Source: Prevotella sp.
GTDB taxonomy: Bacteria; Bacteroidota; Bacteroidia; Bacteroidales; Bacteroidaceae
Reading direction: 5' to 3'
Length of the DNA stretch: 64,000 bases
Assembly (NCBI GenBank): GCA_017389705.1
Contig: JAFPEE010000089.1
Location: 1-64,000 of the forward strand
Position 1 is the first letter of the stretch, and each line of letters begins with the position of its first letter. Position numbers and translations under genes: made by a program. The notes below the pieces were generated by a model. That model did no database searches. It was not told the DNA's origin and saw only the letters and a list, made by a program, of their open reading frames with translations. Shown in pieces: positions 32,009 to 41,500 of this stretch.

Positions 32009-32128
32009 CAAAGGTAGTGAAAACCGAGCAAAATGCAAAGAAAAAAATAATTTTTCTTTCATTTTCGAGGTGCATCCTACATTCTCCAAGGGAGAAAGGT
32101 AGTGAAAACCGAGCAAAATGCAAAGAAA
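32009..32128 (-). repeat. duplicated promoter element with hairpin, locus 2
   Basis: An identical 34-bp sequence occurs at 32010-32043 and 32095-32128 (85 bp apart). The proximal copy completes a minus-strand promoter: TTTG (32039-32036), 19 bp, TACCTTTG (32016-32009), for the LpxL-like gene. The distal copy ends TACCTTTC. An inverted repeat at about 32077-32102 (CTACATTCTCC with GGGAGAAAGGTAG) overlaps the distal copy. Confidence 0.75.
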
Positions 32129-32191
32129 TTATTTATTTTCATTTCAAAAGCGCAAAGGTCTGCTCTTGGGTGAGGCTGTGTGGTGGCTACG

Positions 32192-32249
32192 GCCGGGCGG
32201 AGACTGTCATTGAGCCGGGCAAAGCCAGTCATCGAGCCGGGCAAAGTTT
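32192..32249. repeat. 22-bp periodic array with GCCGGGC core
   Basis: GCCGGGC occurs at 32192, 32214 and 32236, exactly 22 bp apart. The last two units share GTCAT-GAGCCGGGCAAAG, with one base changed. The unit is unrelated in sequence to the other arrays but has the same period. Confidence 0.8.
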
Positions 32250-32333
32250 GGCAGAGAACGGCTCAAAACCCCCTTGCAGAGCCCTGATTTTGTCAAACTG
32301 CTCAGCGAAAAATTTTATGGAAAACTTAAAATC

Positions 32334-32675
32334 AACCTTCATCCTTCACTTTTTTATAGTTAAGCGATTGTATCCCAATGATTTAAGCCGCTTCTATACC
32401 TTCACTAAACCTTCACTTATCCTTCACTTTTCCTTCACTCATCCGTCACTTTCATGCCGAGAAAGCATGATTTACATGCCGACAAAGCATCAGTTACATG
32501 CCGAGTAAAGGATACTCAGTCGTAATGTGAGTGCTCTTTAGGTGCCACTAAAGCAAAAAGTGAAGGTAAAGTGACGGAAAAGTGACGGAAAAGTGAAGGA
32601 TTGATGATGGTTTTAATGTCAGTTAACACTTCATAGCACAATAAGTTACCTCTGCGAGAGTGAAGGGTGAAGGTT
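32334..32675. repeat. nested inverted repeat made of 11-bp phased CCTTCACT units
   Basis: CCTTCACT-type octamers start at 32399, 32410, 32421, 32432 and 32443 (11-bp steps; the last is CCGTCACT). The complementary AGTGAAGG/AGTGACGG occurs at 32559, 32570, 32581 and 32592 (11-bp steps). An outer pair, AACCTTCATCCTTCACT (32334-32350) and AGTGAAGGGTGAAGGTT (32659-32675), matches at 16 of 17 positions in inverted orientation. The whole could extrude or fold around a roughly 110-bp centre. Confidence 0.85.
32453..32562. repeat. 22-bp periodic array with CATGCCGA core
   Basis: CATGCCGA starts at 32453, 32475 and 32497. The fourth unit (32519) has diverged but contains GTCGTAATG, and the fifth (32541, GGTGCCACTAAAGCA) returns to the pattern in the same 22-bp register. 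The first unit contains the inverted pair CATGC and GCATG. TCAGTCGTAAT, the core of the array at 12663, spans units three and four. Confidence 0.85.
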
Positions 32676-32705
32676 ATTTTTGAGTTTTTAATAAAAAAAT
32701 TTTTT

Positions 32706-32749
32706 TCAAAGGATATGTCGGAATAGTTCGTCGTAGGTGCCGAAGGAGG
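32706..32749 (-). pseudogene. fragment of the 3' end of a GT11 gene
   Basis: 44 bp that match 45317-45360 (end of the GT11 gene) with two mismatches. Read on the minus strand it still encodes TSFGTYDELFRHIL, against TSFGTFDELFRHIL in the intact protein. Nothing upstream of the fragment resembles the rest of the gene. Confidence 0.8.
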
Positions 32750-32767
32750 TGTACTTCCCTTGAAAAA

Positions 32768-32850
32768 GTTGAATGGTTTTTACTTTAACCCTGTCATTGG
32801 TTGAATGCCTTTTAGAGTACCTCATTCTTAACCCTGGCAGAAGTTGAATG
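32768..32850. repeat. GTTGAATG repeat, two long and one short copy
   Basis: AACCCTG-CA-GTTGAATG units lie at 32787-32807 and 32830-32850 (43 bp apart), with a lone GTTGAATG at 32768-32775. Six variable bases sit inside the unit. Possible protein-binding sites or degraded repeats; nothing more can be said. Confidence 0.55.
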
Positions 32851-32902
32851 ATTCTCTTATTATTTTAGTATTGGCGGACACAGGCAATTTTATCTGTAAT
32901 TA

Positions 32903-32934
32903 TTTGGTGATTACGAAAAAATCCTTTATCTTTG
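32903..32934 (+). promoter_or_regulatory. -33/-7 promoter of the secreted hydrolase island
   Basis: TTTG (32903-32906), 20-bp spacer, TATCTTTG (32927-32934), 68 bp before the ATG at 33003. Confidence 0.8.
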
Positions 32935-33002
32935 CAAATACTATTATGATAAAACAAAAATTTAACGAATCTGTATTGCAATAATTTAAATTTCGAACGA
33001 AT

Positions 33003-33782
33003 ATGAAAAAGAGATTTCTTGTTTTAGTCTTGTTGGGAGCAATGATGACAGCTCCTGTAAATGCTCAGTGGAACAACTGGCATACCACTCAGGCTATCAG
33101 TAGCGGTTTTGGGCTTTTAGGCTCTATCGTTGAGTCGGCCGAGCGTAAGAAGGCTATGGAGATCTGGGAACGCGAGAAAAAGCAGTATCAGCCCACTTTC
33201 AAGGAAGCCCAGGAAAAAGCCAAGCAAATGGAGACAGAAGAGAAATGGGCGGAGGCCCTTGAGAGATACGAAGAGGTGGCCAAGTTGAACTGCGACTACG
33301 GCTATACCGATCAGAAGACCATCTCGTCCAAGATTACCAGCCTCTATGAGAAAGCAGGACGTACAGAAGAGGGCCCCAGTGTCATCAACAACCCGAGCGT
33401 GACGCTTGACGATTACTCGCGCTATCGCTTCACGCTGAAGAATCCTATCAGCAAGGGAAAGAAAGACAACACCTCGACAAGCATTGTCCGCGTCAGTTGC
33501 TCTGACACCGAGACTCGCATCGAACTGGAATGCGAAGCCACTGAGCCCAACGACGAACTTTACATCAAGCCAGAGACCTATATCAAGAGCAAGGGCAGCG
33601 GAAAGCTGCGTCTGAGCAGTGTGGAGAACATCACCACTGCCCCCACGGTGACGCGCATCCCTTGGCCCTACCAGAAACTGCGTTTTGCCCTGATTTTCCC
33701 CGCCCTACCCGCTACAGCAGAGGTATTCGATCTCATTGAGCCCTCCAGCAACTGGAAATTCAAAGACATCAGATGCAAATAA
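33003..33782 (+). CDS. exported TPR-like protein of unknown function
   Basis: 259 residues with a signal peptide (LVLLGAMMTAPVNA, cleavage before QW). Residues 45-120 form a helical region with one clear TPR-like pair (KWAEALERYEEVAKLNCDYGY). The C-terminal half is beta-rich (YRFTLKNPISKG, VRVSCSDTETRIELECEA, LYIKPETYIKSKG, LRFALIFPALPATAEVFDLIEP), perhaps a small ligand-binding or jelly-roll-like domain. I do not recognise a family. It lies 25 bp before the S8 peptidase gene and shares its promoter, so it may assist that peptidase. Confidence 0.87.
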   Translation: MKKRFLVLVLLGAMMTAPVNAQWNNWHTTQAISSGFGLLGSIVESAERKKAMEIWEREKKQYQPTFKEAQEKAKQMETEEKWAEALERYEEVAKLNCDYGYTDQKTISSKITSLYEKAGRTEEGPSVINNPSVTLDDYSRYRFTLKNPISKGKKDNTSTSIVRVSCSDTETRIELECEATEPNDELYIKPETYIKSKGSGKLRLSSVENITTAPTVTRIPWPYQKLRFALIFPALPATAEVFDLIEPSSNWKFKDIRCK

Positions 33783-33807
33783 CATCATCTGATAGAATCG
33801 TATCATT

Positions 33808-36147
33808 ATGAAAGGAAAGATGCTTTGGATCCTTTGCATCCTCCTGACAATAGCTGCGAGCCATGTCAGTGCACAGACTGTCGCCCCGTCAGTAACGTCA
33901 AATAGTAAGCTGGCACCTATGGTGCATGCCTTTGCTGCACAACAGATGGAGGCTGCGAGGCGTGCAGGCGGACAGGAGTCCCAGAAACCTGCCCTCTTTG
34001 TCGTACGCCTTCACACCGAAGCGGATGCCACCGAGGCTAGACAGCAGATAGAGGCCACTGGGGCCGAGGTAAAGACGGCTATCGGACATATGCTGATGGT
34101 AGCCGCAACGGCCCGACAGTTGCACGACATAGCCATATTGGAGGATGTGCAACTCATTGAGAAACCCGTGAAACCAATGCTGAAGCTAGACAACAGCCGT
34201 AAGGCTACCCATGCCGACGAGGTGCAGACGGGCACAGGCGTCCAGCTGCCACAGGCCTATCAGGGCGAGGGTGTCATCATCGGCTTTATCGATGCAGGCT
34301 TCGATGTGACCAATCCTGCTTTCAAGGACGAACAGGGCAACCTGCGCGTCAAGGCAGCCTACTATCCAGGCATGACCAACGGAAAAGGCAACAAAGCAGT
34401 CGTGGACGGCAAGGAGCTGGAAGGCACGCTCTTCGATACCCCAGAGCTGTTGCTCGACACTGCGCGTCTCAAAGACGACATCCACTATCATGGCACCCAT
34501 GTGGCAGGCTGTGCGGCAGCCAGTCCCATCAGCACCGTCAAGGGCATCACTGGTGGTAGCCTGGCAGGTATGGCCCCAAAAGCCGAACTGATTTTCTGCA
34601 ACACCACGCCCGACGAAGCTCAGAAGACGAAATATGAGAATACAGATGATGATGCCGAGCAACTCAACACGATGTATGCCCTGAACTACATGGCCGACTA
34701 CGCTAAGAAGGCAGGCAAGCCCTTCATGGTGACAATGAGCATGAACAGCCATAACGGTACGCACGATGGTACCAGTGCCGGCTCGCAGGTGTATAAGGCA
34801 TTTTGCGACAAGGGACACGTGATGACCATCTCTACAGGCAACGAGGGCAACGACAAATGCCACATTCATAAGACCATTGACGCGCAGCATCCGCTGAAGA
34901 CACTCATGGGTATGCGTGGTGAGTTCACTTTCTATAACTATCTGTTTACTGACAAGCCTACCTATATCCGGTTTTTCATCTATGATGAAGACAAGAAGCA
35001 GGAACTGGCCACCACGGCGGTTCATGAGCTGAAGAACGGACTTGCGTCGAAAGCGCTGAAAATGGACGACACGGAAGATGTCGGCACGGATGCGCTGAGC
35101 AAGGATTTACAGGCACTTCTGAAAGACCGATACACCAGCGCTGGCGGTGGACTGCTCATCGTCAACGGTATAGGTGCTGGCGTTGCCCCCGACGGATTAC
35201 CCCGTGCAATGACGCAGACCGTTATTCAGTCGAAGGGCAAATTCAACTTCCTCCAACAGCAACTTGGCATAGAGATTACATCGGCCAACGCCGTCGAACA
35301 GCGTGCATGGAATGAGGAAGGAGAATTTCTGAATGCCGAAGGCTTCGATGTGGCAGGCAACGATGTGAGTGTGGGCGACCTGAACACCACTGGTGTGCCT
35401 ATCGCCGTGGGAGCCTGGGCGGCCAGCAATCTGATTGTCGACAAACCTGGCGAGGCTGCTGAGCCCGACGAAGATTTCAAGGTGGGCGAGATTGCCCCGT
35501 TCAGCAGCTATGGCACCGACTATGCTGGTAACCGTCATCCCTTCGTTGTCTCCCCAGGCGTGTGCATCTATAGCGCTGCCAACTCCTTCTATGGCGACGG
35601 AAAGTACGAAACCGCCGAGGTCAGCAACCGCCAGTCGTTCAGCAACCAGTTTGTGGGACAGAAAGAACCTCGTGAATACTGCTGGATAAAGACTAACGGC
35701 ACCTCGATGGCGACACCCATTGCTGCAGGCATCATTGCCCTGTGGCTGCAGGCCGCCCACGACAAGGGACGCACGCTGACCAACGACGACGTGAAGGTCA
35801 TCATCCTGAAAAGCGTCGATACTGACGACAACACCACCAAGGCAGGCATCCGTGCCGGCCATGGCAAGATCAATGCTTATAAGGGCATCTTGGAAGTGCT
35901 CGGTCTGCCTACCGCCATTCCTTCGCTGAGCAAAAACCAGCCTAAGGCTGTCACCTTCCGACTCGTGGGTGATGTGCTCTATGCCGACGGTGCAGCAGAC
36001 GGAATCCCAGTCACCATCTACAGCCTCTCAGGCACGGTGCTTCAACGGACCACCGTGCAGCAGGGCTCCATCACGCTTCCCGGCCTGCAACGTGGCGTCT
36101 ATGCCGTCCAGCTCGGACAGTTAGGCTCAACACTAATCCGCAAATAA
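33808..36147 (+). CDS. secreted S8 (subtilisin-like) serine peptidase with C-terminal tail
   Basis: 779 residues: signal peptide (1-22), an inhibitor-like propeptide (about 60-120, LFVVRLHTEADATEARQQIE), and a catalytic domain with Asp162 (GFIDAGFDV), His228 (HYHGTHVAG) and Ser633 (NGTSMATPIAAG). The wide spacing between His and Ser leaves room for an inserted beta domain (about 365-520). The last about 80 residues (FRLVGDVLYADGAADGIPV, IYSLSGTVLQ, LQRGVYAVQLG) resemble the type 9 secretion (Por) sorting domain, so export across the outer membrane is likely. First large enzyme of the island. Confidence 0.93.
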   Translation: MKGKMLWILCILLTIAASHVSAQTVAPSVTSNSKLAPMVHAFAAQQMEAARRAGGQESQKPALFVVRLHTEADATEARQQIEATGAEVKTAIGHMLMVAATARQLHDIAILEDVQLIEKPVKPMLKLDNSRKATHADEVQTGTGVQLPQAYQGEGVIIGFIDAGFDVTNPAFKDEQGNLRVKAAYYPGMTNGKGNKAVVDGKELEGTLFDTPELLLDTARLKDDIHYHGTHVAGCAAASPISTVKGITGGSLAGMAPKAELIFCNTTPDEAQKTKYENTDDDAEQLNTMYALNYMADYAKKAGKPFMVTMSMNSHNGTHDGTSAGSQVYKAFCDKGHVMTISTGNEGNDKCHIHKTIDAQHPLKTLMGMRGEFTFYNYLFTDKPTYIRFFIYDEDKKQELATTAVHELKNGLASKALKMDDTEDVGTDALSKDLQALLKDRYTSAGGGLLIVNGIGAGVAPDGLPRAMTQTVIQSKGKFNFLQQQLGIEITSANAVEQRAWNEEGEFLNAEGFDVAGNDVSVGDLNTTGVPIAVGAWAASNLIVDKPGEAAEPDEDFKVGEIAPFSSYGTDYAGNRHPFVVSPGVCIYSAANSFYGDGKYETAEVSNRQSFSNQFVGQKEPREYCWIKTNGTSMATPIAAGIIALWLQAAHDKGRTLTNDDVKVIILKSVDTDDNTTKAGIRAGHGKINAYKGILEVLGLPTAIPSLSKNQPKAVTFRLVGDVLYADGAADGIPVTIYSLSGTVLQRTTVQQGSITLPGLQRGVYAVQLGQLGSTLIRK

Positions 36148-36191
36148 TGACGTGAATCAATAATAAAAGCTATAACAAACTAAAATCAGAA

Positions 36192-38558
36192 ATGATAATG
36201 AAAAAAGCGCTATTATTAACGATTGTCGCGCTGATGGCCGTAACGGCAAAGGCAGCACCGACCATCACTCAGCAACAAGCCAAGGCAAAAGCCCAGGCAT
36301 TCCTCGAACAGCGCCAGGCCAGCGGAAAGACGACACGCAGAAGCGCTGCTGTCGAACTCCGCGAGGCTGCGACAGGGCTCTCACAGCTCTATGCCTTTAA
36401 TGCCGAGGGCGGCGGGTTTGTCATTGTCAGTGGCGACGAACGCACACTGCCCGTGCTTGGATATAGCCTGACGGGAAGTATTGATGCCGACGACATGCCC
36501 GACAACATGCGTTCGTGGCTTCAGGGCTATGCCGATGAAATAGCCCATCTGAGCAAAACATACACCGCTCCACAGCAGACAGCCACGAGTTCGCTGTCAC
36601 CTGTTCAGCCCTTGCTCAAGACCACTTGGTATCAGGTGGAACCATACGACCTGATGACTCCCCTCTACGAAGGTAATAAGTATACCTGGAAGGGCAAACG
36701 TTGTGCGACGGGCTGTGTGGCGACGGCGATGGCGCAGGTGATGTACTACCACCAGTGGCCCCAGGATGCCACCACCACCATTCCTTCCTATACGTTCAAC
36801 TATCAGGAAGGGGAACCTTGTACGTTGCCGGAACTGCCTGCTACCACCTTCAAGTGGGACCTGATGCTGCCCGACTACACGAGCCAACAGCCAGGTACGG
36901 AGGAACAGCGTATGGCCGTTGCCGAGTTGATGCGTTACTGCGGGCAGGCCACCAAGATGGACTATACCCCCGATGCGTCGGGTACGCAGCACGAGTTCAT
37001 AGCCAATGCCCTTCGACGCTATTTCGGCTACTCGCAAGGTATCTACTGTGCCGACCGCGCCCATTATACTATCGAACAATGGAACCAGCTGATCTGGAAT
37101 GAGTTGAACCAGAAGCGTCCTGTCGTCTTTGCCGGGCAGAGCAGCAGCGGCGGACATGAATTTGTCATCGACGGCTACGACGGTAATGATATGTTTCACG
37201 TCAACTGGGGCTGGGCCGGAAAGAACGACGGCTACTTCGCCATCAACGTGCTGAATCCCGACGACAACACCAGTGTGGGGTCTGCCGGCAATACCAATCT
37301 CGGCTTTGCCACCAACCAGCAGATTCTCGTCGGCATTGAGAAAAGTACCGGCACCGAGACTGTTGTGCCCGAAGTGGTCAGGAAACTAATCATATATAAT
37401 GAGCCTGTTGCCATTGACACTGCATTGGTGTACGTGGCGGCATATACCGATTTTGAGTTGAGGAAAGCGTCATATTATATGGGCCTGGGCATCAAGAATG
37501 CTGATGGCTCCTGTACCCTCGTCACGCAGAACGACACGGCAACCAGTTTCGTTAACGCCCAATTGGCAGAATTTGTTTTTCCGAAAAGAAAACTGACGCT
37601 GACCGACGGCTCCCACACCCTCTACCCGATAGCCAAGGATGCCCAAGAGCCCACTGCGGCATGGGAGTTCTTTGGCGCTCCCGGCGAGTGCTTTACTGTG
37701 GATGTGAAGGATGGGCAGGTTACCATTCATCCCAACATGGTGATGAAAATTATCAATGCCTATTTCGAGAAATCGCCTGCCACCCCGTTAGAGGAGAACA
37801 CGCTGATACTGGTGGTCGAGAACCAGGGCGACAAGGAGGTCAGCACAGTCACTCAGCTGAACGTAGGCCAAACGATGGGCACGACCTTCGTAGCTGCAGT
37901 GGATAAGAGTGAAATGATGCGCCCCACGCAACTTGAGAAGGGTGAGCGCGTCACCCTGCGTTATCCCATGGTGGTACCCTTCAAGGGAGATATGGAAATA
38001 TTCCTTCTGGGATTGTCGGACAAGGTAATCTTGGACAAGACGGTCGTCAATATCGAGAACGATCCCCATCTCTTCGACCTGAAGGTGGTTGACTATAAAA
38101 TTGAATATCGTGATCGTTTCGACCTCGATGCGCTGATATACATCAAGAACGATGACACACGCACGTGGAAGAAGCCATACTCCATCTCCTTGCAGTCAAC
38201 GATGGTAGGCGAAACAGGCAGAATTTCGGGTTCGAATTACGATACCATTCCTCCTGGACAGACCATGGAGTTGGACGCCAGCGAACTGGATGGTATCTTT
38301 GGCACATCCGAGAACCTGAATGACATACGCATCCTCATCGGAACATCGTATAACAAGTTCGTTCAGGGCACAACCCTGCTCGATGTCACAGTCAAGCAGG
38401 GCACCACCGTGACACCTTCGGGAGTAACCGGCATCAGCACGATCCATCGTGAGCCGTCCGGCAATAACCAGATTTACGATTTGCAAGGTCGTCGCGTCAC
38501 TGGCCAGCCTGCTAAAGGACTCTACATCATCAACAACAAAAAGATTTTCATAAAATAA
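36192..38558 (+). CDS. C10 family (streptopain-like) cysteine peptidase, copy 1
   Basis: 788 residues (an alternative ATG two codons later is equally good). Signal peptide to about residue 20, Spi-type prodomain (about 22-120, ITQQQAKAKAQAFLEQRQ and GGFVIVSGDERTLPVLGYS), and a C10 domain with Cys175 (ATGCVATAMAQVMYYHQWP) and His322 (GGHEFVIDGYD) followed by FHVNWGWAGKNDGYF. After the peptidase come about 380 residues of beta-rich repeats and a short tail YDLQGRRVTGQPAKGLYI, the Prevotella form of a sorting signal. Family members degrade host or matrix proteins. The prodomain is nearly identical to that of copy 2. Confidence 0.94.
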   Translation: MIMKKALLLTIVALMAVTAKAAPTITQQQAKAKAQAFLEQRQASGKTTRRSAAVELREAATGLSQLYAFNAEGGGFVIVSGDERTLPVLGYSLTGSIDADDMPDNMRSWLQGYADEIAHLSKTYTAPQQTATSSLSPVQPLLKTTWYQVEPYDLMTPLYEGNKYTWKGKRCATGCVATAMAQVMYYHQWPQDATTTIPSYTFNYQEGEPCTLPELPATTFKWDLMLPDYTSQQPGTEEQRMAVAELMRYCGQATKMDYTPDASGTQHEFIANALRRYFGYSQGIYCADRAHYTIEQWNQLIWNELNQKRPVVFAGQSSSGGHEFVIDGYDGNDMFHVNWGWAGKNDGYFAINVLNPDDNTSVGSAGNTNLGFATNQQILVGIEKSTGTETVVPEVVRKLIIYNEPVAIDTALVYVAAYTDFELRKASYYMGLGIKNADGSCTLVTQNDTATSFVNAQLAEFVFPKRKLTLTDGSHTLYPIAKDAQEPTAAWEFFGAPGECFTVDVKDGQVTIHPNMVMKIINAYFEKSPATPLEENTLILVVENQGDKEVSTVTQLNVGQTMGTTFVAAVDKSEMMRPTQLEKGERVTLRYPMVVPFKGDMEIFLLGLSDKVILDKTVVNIENDPHLFDLKVVDYKIEYRDRFDLDALIYIKNDDTRTWKKPYSISLQSTMVGETGRISGSNYDTIPPGQTMELDASELDGIFGTSENLNDIRILIGTSYNKFVQGTTLLDVTVKQGTTVTPSGVTGISTIHREPSGNNQIYDLQGRRVTGQPAKGLYIINNKKIFIK

Positions 38559-38589
38559 TAAAAGCTATAACAGATTTAACTAAGAAACA

Positions 38590-41500
38590 ATGATGAAAAA
38601 AGCGCTATTATTAACTATCGTTTCACTGATGGCCGTAGCGGCAAAGGCAGCGCCGACCATTACTCAGCAACAGGCCAAGGCGAAAGCCCAGGCATTCCTC
38701 GAACAGCGACAGGCCAGCGGAAAGACGACACGCAGAAGTTCTGCTGTCGAACTCCGCGAGGCTGCGACGGGTATCTCAGAGCTCTATGCCTTCAATGCGG
38801 AGGGCGGCGGGTTTGTCATTGTCAGTGCTGATGACAGCGTAGACGGTGTGTTAGGCTATTCACTTCATGGCGCGATTGACCAAGATGACATGCCCCCTAA
38901 CATGAAGGCATGGCTGCAAGGCTATGCACGGCAAATCAAGCTGATAGAAGAGGGCAAGGCCCGTGCTGCCATGCGTGCTCCTGCACCCCGGGAGCGCATT
39001 GAGCCATTGATAAAAAGCCAGTGGGGGCAGCGTGAACCCTACAACAGGGAATGCCCCGTAGACCTTAAGACAGATGTAAGAACCATAACAGGCTGTCTGG
39101 CCACATCCATGTCACAGGTGATGAGATACTGGAAATGGCCGCAGGGTGCGACAAAAACTGTAGAACCCGGGAATCTGGCTCCTTCTACGACTTTTGATTG
39201 GGAAAACATGCTCGATACCTATACTGAGAGCAACTATACCGAGGCTCAAGGCAATGCCGTTGCCCACCTGATGCGATGGGCTGGCTTAACTGTCAAGATG
39301 GAATATGGTGTGAGTATGTCTGGCGCGTTGACCATCATTATTGACAAAGCGCTGCGTGATTACTTCGACTATGATAAGAATGTACGTTGGCTAAGCCAGG
39401 TGGAGTACACGATTGACGATTGGGAAGAGATGCTCTATCAGGAACTCGCTGCCAAGCGCCCCATCATCTATAATGGTTACAACAGTAGTGTAGAGGGCCA
39501 TAGTTTTGTCTGCGACGGCTACGACGGAGAAGGTAAATTCCACTTCAACTGGGGATGGAACGGAAAATTCGACGGGTTCTTCCAGATTCCAGCCCTTGAC
39601 CCTGTAGGCTCTGGCGATGGCGGCAGTCTGGCAAACCCCTGCTGGTCTGACTTCCATGATGTAATCATTGGCATCCAGCCGCCTACGGAGGATCCGGCAA
39701 TAGAGACTCAGACAGTCCATGAGGGGTGCGAACGCATGTATGTATATAGCGACCCGGTCATGACACGACCTGACACGAAGTCGCCCTTCCCGGAGATTCG
39801 CATCTTACGCTATCTGACCACGGCCCATACGTTAAGCATGCAGCCTACCTACCGGTATGCGCTGCTGAAAGACGGTAAGATACACTGTATGCTGAATGGC
39901 AGGCAGTATGCTGAATTTACATCAGCGAGAATTATCTGCATCAATAGTTTCAACTGCGTGCTGCCCGACACACTCTCCGATGGCAATTACCGCCTGGTTG
40001 CTATGATGGATACTGGCAAAGAGCCTGAAATCAAGGATGTGCTACGGGGGTCAGACCGTTTCTATGTCAACGTCAACATCGACGGCACTACGCTGCGTCT
40101 GACAGAGGTTCCCGGCGAAGCCAACCTGAAACTGTCCAACCCGGAATATGAGTATGAGGACTTTCGTGGTGAACAGACTGTCAAGACAATCACCTTTACC
40201 GTCGAGAATCTGAGCGATGAGGAATATTTTGGCCATCTGTTCGTTTATACAACAGCCTCCGCTTTATGGAGCTACGAGCGCTGTCTGCTCCGTCCGCATG
40301 AGACCCGAAAGGTGAAGGTCGTCAGACGGAAAACAGATTACGGAACGGTCATCATGAAACCTGACGAGCAGTATGGTGTCTATGCTGATATGTTCTACCG
40401 CCATTGGCTCTATGGCATTAAAATAGATGCCACACCCATCACGTTGGGTCCGCTGACACTGGGTGGCAACAGGGTTGATAACGAAAAGAAAATCATTAAG
40501 GGATCGAGTGGCAAGCTCGACTTTACCATCTTCAACCAAAGTGACAAAGACTATAGTGGCTTGTTCAAAATCACTGGCTATAATGTCGAGGACGAATCCG
40601 AGAATGTCCCACTCACCACAGGAAGTAGAAAATTACCTGCTGGCAGCAGTATTACCTTTACGGAAAAACTTAAAGAAATGGGAACATGGTCGAAGGTCAG
40701 GTTCTCGTTCAGATACCTGAATAATAACGACCTGTTTGACGAATACTTCACCGACGTCTATACCATTGTTCCTGTGACTACCGCCTTGACGCCAGATAGT
40801 GTGGAGACCGTTTTTGACGATGCTGAAGAGATTGTCGCACCCGAGGATGCTACAGTCGTCATCATTCCCCAATCCAAGGTAAAGCGTGTCACGCCCAACA
40901 AGAATCCCAACACCATCTATTACGTGTCGAACCCCTCAGTGGAAGGACTGGAACATGCCATCGTATTGAATGACAAAGGCAGTACCCAGAACCCCGTCGT
41001 CTTCGACACCCGCTATGATATGGGCTTTAAGAATAATATTCCCAATGTCTCTTCAGAATCAGCGGGTATCGTGCATACCTTCACCGCTGAGGAGACCAAT
41101 TGCTGGCTCCCGCTGGTTTTCTTTTCAGATATCATAACCGATGAATTCGTGACAGATGCGGTAACAGGAGAAGATCTCTCTGCAAATTTCCACTACTTTA
41201 TCGAAAGTGAGGAGATGAAGGACTGTGGCGCTTCGAAAGGCGAACTGCATGTGAAGCCGGCCGTACAACGTGGCCAGTTCTCGTTAGTCCGTGTCGACCC
41301 CGCCATGGCTGGCCGTACCGTCAAATTCATGGGAGATGCTATCTTTCAGAGTTCGTATTTCTTGCTGGGTTCAAAGCTCGGCATCGTTTACAACTACTGT
41401 CGGCAGACCAGAAAGAATGTCTACATCCTGGAAGGCGATAGCTTCGTGCTGCATGAGAGCTACGAAATGAAGCCTTTCACCTTCTGTCTGGTAGCTCAAG

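Larger units (their letters stand above)
32129..32926. other. repeat-dense non-coding region, no gene found
   Basis: About 0.8 kb without a credible gene between divergent transcription units. It holds four repeat arrays (listed separately), a GT11 gene fragment, an AT-rich run with A7/T-rich tracts at about 32685-32706, and the promoter of the next gene at its right end. A 163-codon open frame at 32017-32508 is made of repeats and is not counted as a gene. Confidence 0.75.

Noticed and set aside
32017..32508. A 163-codon open frame in the repeat-dense region
   Set aside because: Its sequence is made of the promoter repeat and the 11- and 22-bp arrays, with no promoter in the right place and no recognisable protein features.
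32192..32600. CRISPR array
   Set aside because: Units are contiguous, with no spacers of unique sequence between conserved repeats, unit sequences differ between arrays, and there are no cas genes.
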